Below, piece by piece: positions 61,289 through 64,000 of a stretch of DNA of 64,000 nt. The stretch is from contig JAIXWR010000010.1 in NCBI GenBank assembly GCA_027491155.1, forward strand, positions 1 to 64,000, given 5' to 3'. This DNA is from Verrucomicrobiaceae bacterium (lineage in GTDB: Bacteria; Verrucomicrobiota; Verrucomicrobiia; Verrucomicrobiales; Akkermansiaceae). Numbering within the stretch: position 1 is the first letter of the stretch; every line of letters begins with the position of its first letter. The notes beneath the pieces were generated by a model. It was given only the letters and a program-made list of their open reading frames with translations, made no database searches and had not been told where the DNA came from. The translations under genes and the position numbers were made by a program.

Positions 61289-62152
61289 TCATCGCGGTTG
61301 AGGCGACTTCATCGGTGAAACGACGTGATCCGCTCGCGGGAAAAAGGGCGGTCCGGCGAAACGGTAGCGTCCGGGTGCCATGGCCTGCCAGGCGAGGCCC
61401 ATCCTTCTCCAGGCGCTCCGCCAGAAGAGGAGGAACCCGTATCCACCGGCCCGCAAGGCTTTGCGGTGGCCGGTCCAGACGGCGAGGGTCACGCAGGCGA
61501 ACATGAGCTTCTGGCCTCCGATCGTGATCCGTCGCAACCACTCGGGTCGGGTGCGGTGCAGGATGGCGATGCGTTCGCACTGGAAACGGAGGTGGGCCAC
61601 TTCATCGGCAAGGATTTGCCCGCAGATCGCCCGCAGGACGGGAGATCGCGTGGCGCGGCGGATCGCGTGGTAGTAGATCATGGCGTGGGTCTCGACCATG
61701 ACCACCGGCGTGACCCAGATCTCCATCCGGGGCATGGCGTAGCGGATCGTGCGGAACAGGCTGTCGCCCCAGTTCGACCGCGCGCGGGGAACACCGGCCA
61801 GATCGAGGAAGCGGCCGAGGTTCGCGCCGTGGCGTTGTTCCTCCGCGATGAAAAGGCGGACGGCGGCGGGGAATTCCGGATCACCGATCGAGTGCGCGTA
61901 GTGGCGGGCGGCTGCCATCAGGTGGGAGCCGTCCGAGGTCTCCCCCAGTTGCCAGGCGCGGAGGGAATCGGAGATGGCGGAGAGTTCCTCGTCGGTCACC
62001 GCGGCGCCCAGTTCCCACGGGATGGGTCGCTGGCGAGCCGCGCTGTCTTCGAAGTGGGCGACCCATTCGGAGGATCGGGTGATCCGCGGGGGATGCTTCG
62101 GGTCGGCAATGGCGGGCTTCGGGGATTCCTTGAGGTTGGACAGTTGATTCAT
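61289..62152 (-). CDS. Ferritin-like di-iron protein
   Basis: 287 residues from ATG 62152. Ligand motifs EEQRHGANLGRFL, then MVETHAMIYYHA, and ILADEVAHLRF give a Glu-x2-His plus Glu-x2-His bundle, resembling AurF-type di-iron enzymes. C-terminal hydrophobic stretch (IGGQKLMFACVTLAVWTG). Probable oxidase or oxygenase; substrate unknown. Confidence 0.65.
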   Translation of the reverse strand: MNQLSNLKESPKPAIADPKHPPRITRSSEWVAHFEDSAARQRPIPWELGAAVTDEELSAISDSLRAWQLGETSDGSHLMAAARHYAHSIGDPEFPAAVRLFIAEEQRHGANLGRFLDLAGVPRARSNWGDSLFRTIRYAMPRMEIWVTPVVMVETHAMIYYHAIRRATRSPVLRAICGQILADEVAHLRFQCERIAILHRTRPEWLRRITIGGQKLMFACVTLAVWTGHRKALRAGGYGFLLFWRSAWRRMGLAWQAMAPGRYRFAGPPFFPRADHVVSPMKSPQPR

Positions 62153-62227
62153 CGGGTGTGCGTTGATCCGCAGCGGCATCCCGATGGCCCGGCGTGCGTT
62201 CCTGATGAACGACGGATGAATTTCTTC

Positions 62228-63316
62228 TCAAGCGGCGAACCAGCTCTTTGTCCGCTGGCAGACGCGGACGAGGAACAGCATCAACGGCACTTCGATCAGC
62301 ACACCGACCACGGTGGCGAGGGCGGCACCGGAACTGAGGCCGAAGAGCATCACGGCGGTGGCGATGGCGACTTCGAAGTGATTCGACGCGCCGATCATTG
62401 CGCTGGGCGCGGCGTCTTCGTACGAGAAATCCAGGAGTTTCGCGGCGGCGTAGGTGATCGCGAAGATCAGCAAGGTCTGGATGGCCAGCGGAATGGCGAT
62501 CCACAGGATGGTCAGCGGGTTGGCAAGGATGGTCTCGCCCTTGAAACTGAACAGGAGGACCAGCGTCGCGAGCAGGGCGATGACGGAGACCGGCGTGAGG
62601 AAGCGTAGGAACTTCTCCGCGAACCATTTCTGGCCCTTGGCCTTCATGATCCAGACACGGGAAAAATAGCCGGCGACCAGCGGCAGCGCGACGTAGATGC
62701 CGACGGAAAGCAGCAGCGCTTCCCAAGGCACCGGCATCTTGTTCACGCCGAGCAACCAGCCGCCGAGCAGGCCGTAGAGGAAGAGCATGGTGAGGGAGTT
62801 GACCGCGACCATCACCAGCGTGTGGCCCTGGTTGCCTTTCGCGAGATGGCTCCAGACCAGCACCATCGCGGTGCAAGGGGCAATGCCTAGCAGGATGGCC
62901 CCGGCGATGTAGGAGCGGTAGAGCTCGACGGTGCTGCCGTCCTTCACGACTTCGCTGCCGGGCAGCAGGTCTTTGAAGAATCCGCCGAGGAACAAGGTGG
63001 CGATGCCGAGCATGGTGAAGGGCTTGATGCCCCAGTTCACGAGCAGCGTGAGCAGCACCGGCTTCGGGTTGCGGCCGGCTTTCACGACCTCGCCGAAGTC
63101 GATCTTCACCATGATGGGATACATCATGAAGAAGAGGCAGATGGCGATGGGGATGGAGACGACCGGCGCGTCGCTCACGTAGATCGCCATGGAGTCGAGC
63201 GATTTCGCGAGGTCGGGCGCGAGCTTGCCGAGTCCGATGCCGGCGACGATGCAGAGGCCGACCCAGAGGGTGAGCTGGCGCTCGAAGAGGCTCATCGATT
63301 TCGCATCCTCGCTCAT
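62228..63316 (-). CDS. acr3: Arsenite efflux permease Acr3
   Basis: 362 residues from ATG 63316 ([15 protein letters not shown]). About ten membrane segments. The conserved Cys is in [18 protein letters not shown], with NWGIKPFTM and [11 protein letters not shown] as in Acr3. Exports arsenite. The start overlaps the arsA stop (ATGA), so the two genes form an operon. Confidence 0.93.
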   Translation of the reverse strand: MSEDAKSMSLFERQLTLWVGLCIVAGIGLGKLAPDLAKSLDSMAIYVSDAPVVSIPIAICLFFMMYPIMVKIDFGEVVKAGRNPKPVLLTLLVNWGIKPFTMLGIATLFLGGFFKDLLPGSEVVKDGSTVELYRSYIAGAILLGIAPCTAMVLVWSHLAKGNQGHTLVMVAVNSLTMLFLYGLLGGWLLGVNKMPVPWEALLLSVGIYVALPLVAGYFSRVWIMKAKGQKWFAEKFLRFLTPVSVIALLATLVLLFSFKGETILANPLTILWIAIPLAIQTLLIFAITYAAAKLLDFSYEDAAPSAMIGASNHFEVAIATAVMLFGLSSGAALATVVGVLIEVPLMLFLVRVCQRTKSWFAA

Positions 63317-64000
63317 GGCAGGTCGGGAGTGGTCGAGTGAGGTTTCGAGGACGCCAGTCGTGCCAGCGCGTCGGGGCCGGTGGGCTCCTCGGCTTGCCAG
63401 GGGAGCCAGGCGGTGCGGGTGGCGTGCTTTTCCACGACTTCGTGCAGGTAGCGGTGCTCGGCTTCCTCGCGGCGTTGGAGCAGCGGGTCGCATGATCCGC
63501 AGTCGAGCAGGCTTTGATTGATCAGCCACGCGAAGGGTTCGATGCGGGCGCGGCGAAGGTCTTCCTGAAGCGCGGCGGCTTCATGGACGGGTGTCGCTTC
63601 GGGCAAGGTGACCAGCAGCATGCGGGTGAATGCGGGATCGCGCAGTCGCTCTAACAGCCGCAGCACTTCCTCGGGCTGGCTACTGCGGGCCTGGCGTTCG
63701 AGTTCGCGCTGGTAGGCCTCGCTGGCATCGAGCAGCAGAAGCGTGTGGCCGGTGGGGGCGGTATCGAGGACGACAAAGCGGTCGCTGCCTTGTCCGACCT
63801 CGCGGGCAAAGGCGCGGAAGACGGCGATCTCTTCGGTGCAAGGCGAGCGCAGGTCTTCCTCTAACAAGGAGCGGCCGGCCTCGTCCATCGCCGCGCCCTG
63901 GGCGTTCATGACCTCTTGCTGATAGACGGCGGTCTCGGCGGCGGGATCGATCTTGCTGAGCGTGAGCCCGGGCACCTGGCCGGCCAGCGTCTGGGCGAGA
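63313..64000 (-). CDS. arsA: Arsenite-transporting ATPase ArsA, C-terminal part
   Basis: Partial: the frame stays open past 64000. It contains [20 protein letters not shown], the ArsA signature (DTAPTGHT), and CGSCDP-type Cys residues for arsenite. The missing N-terminal part should hold the P-loop. It is coupled to acr3, so it energises arsenite export. Confidence 0.9.
   Translation of the reverse strand, partial: LAQTLAGQVPGLTLSKIDPAAETAVYQQEVMNAQGAAMDEAGRSLLEEDLRSPCTEEIAVFRAFAREVGQGSDRFVVLDTAPTGHTLLLLDASEAYQRELERQARSSQPEEVLRLLERLRDPAFTRMLLVTLPEATPVHEAAALQEDLRRARIEPFAWLINQSLLDCGSCDPLLQRREEAEHRYLHEVVEKHATRTAWLPWQAEEPTGPDALARLASSKPHSTTPDLP

Noticed and set aside
1-64000. Retron, DGR or reverse transcriptase system
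   Set aside because: No YxDD motif or RT-like frame was seen on either strand.

Overview
High-GC bacterial DNA, most likely from the Verrucomicrobiota (Luteolibacter/Akkermansiaceae-like). This is inferred from RHS proteins with serine-run neighbours, an SHD1-type secreted protein, twin-arginine secreted enzymes and the general protein style. No rRNA or other taxonomic marker is present, so the assignment is an inference.

1-14.3 kb is a rearranged surface-glycan/RHS region. An RHS (YD-repeat) gene on the minus strand runs off the left edge. It lacks its 5' part and is split by a complete IS3-family element (2353-3577, 4-bp target duplication). Upstream of it is a lower-GC operon holding a secreted protein and a serine-run/transglutaminase-like protein. 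Divergent from that is a three-gene glycosyltransferase operon (6293-11195) that includes a four-domain GT32-GT31-GT11-sulfotransferase protein. Then comes a tyrosine recombinase fused in frame to an RHS tip with a low-GC C-terminal domain (11365-13281), a small lipoprotein, and a 246-bp inverted copy of the RHS core that also occurs at 33-278.

14.3-53.8 kb is a siphovirus-type prophage integrated next to tRNA-Ser(GCT). From the left it holds: a two-gene leftward cassette of unknown function; a repeat-rich control region; a recombination/replication set (Sak4-like ATPase, Cas4-like nuclease, SSB-like protein, SF2 helicase, primase-helicase); small regulators; a tRNA-like sequence with initiator features; a leftward amidoligase cassette; and a block of small genes. 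A putative modification module follows (ParB, ParB-methyltransferase, HAD, CmoA-like carboxy-SAM synthase). The head genes are terminase, portal, S49 protease with nested scaffold, and capsid, with lysis genes inserted between terminase and portal. The tail genes include a -1 frameshift G/GT chaperone, tape measure, fibre and a glycosyltransferase-sulfotransferase. A holin-like gene, a strong terminator, an excisionase and the integrase finish it. By eye, 17 prophage starts have a TTGAC box 13-19 nt upstream. I saw none upstream of the host starts I inspected.

53.9-64 kb is ordinary chromosome: lipoprotein, MarR regulator, pgeF, ispE, pyruvate kinase, SHD1 protein, membrane protein, MOSC protein, Tat-exported alkaline phosphatase, a ferritin-like protein and an arsA-acr3 arsenite efflux operon cut by the right edge.
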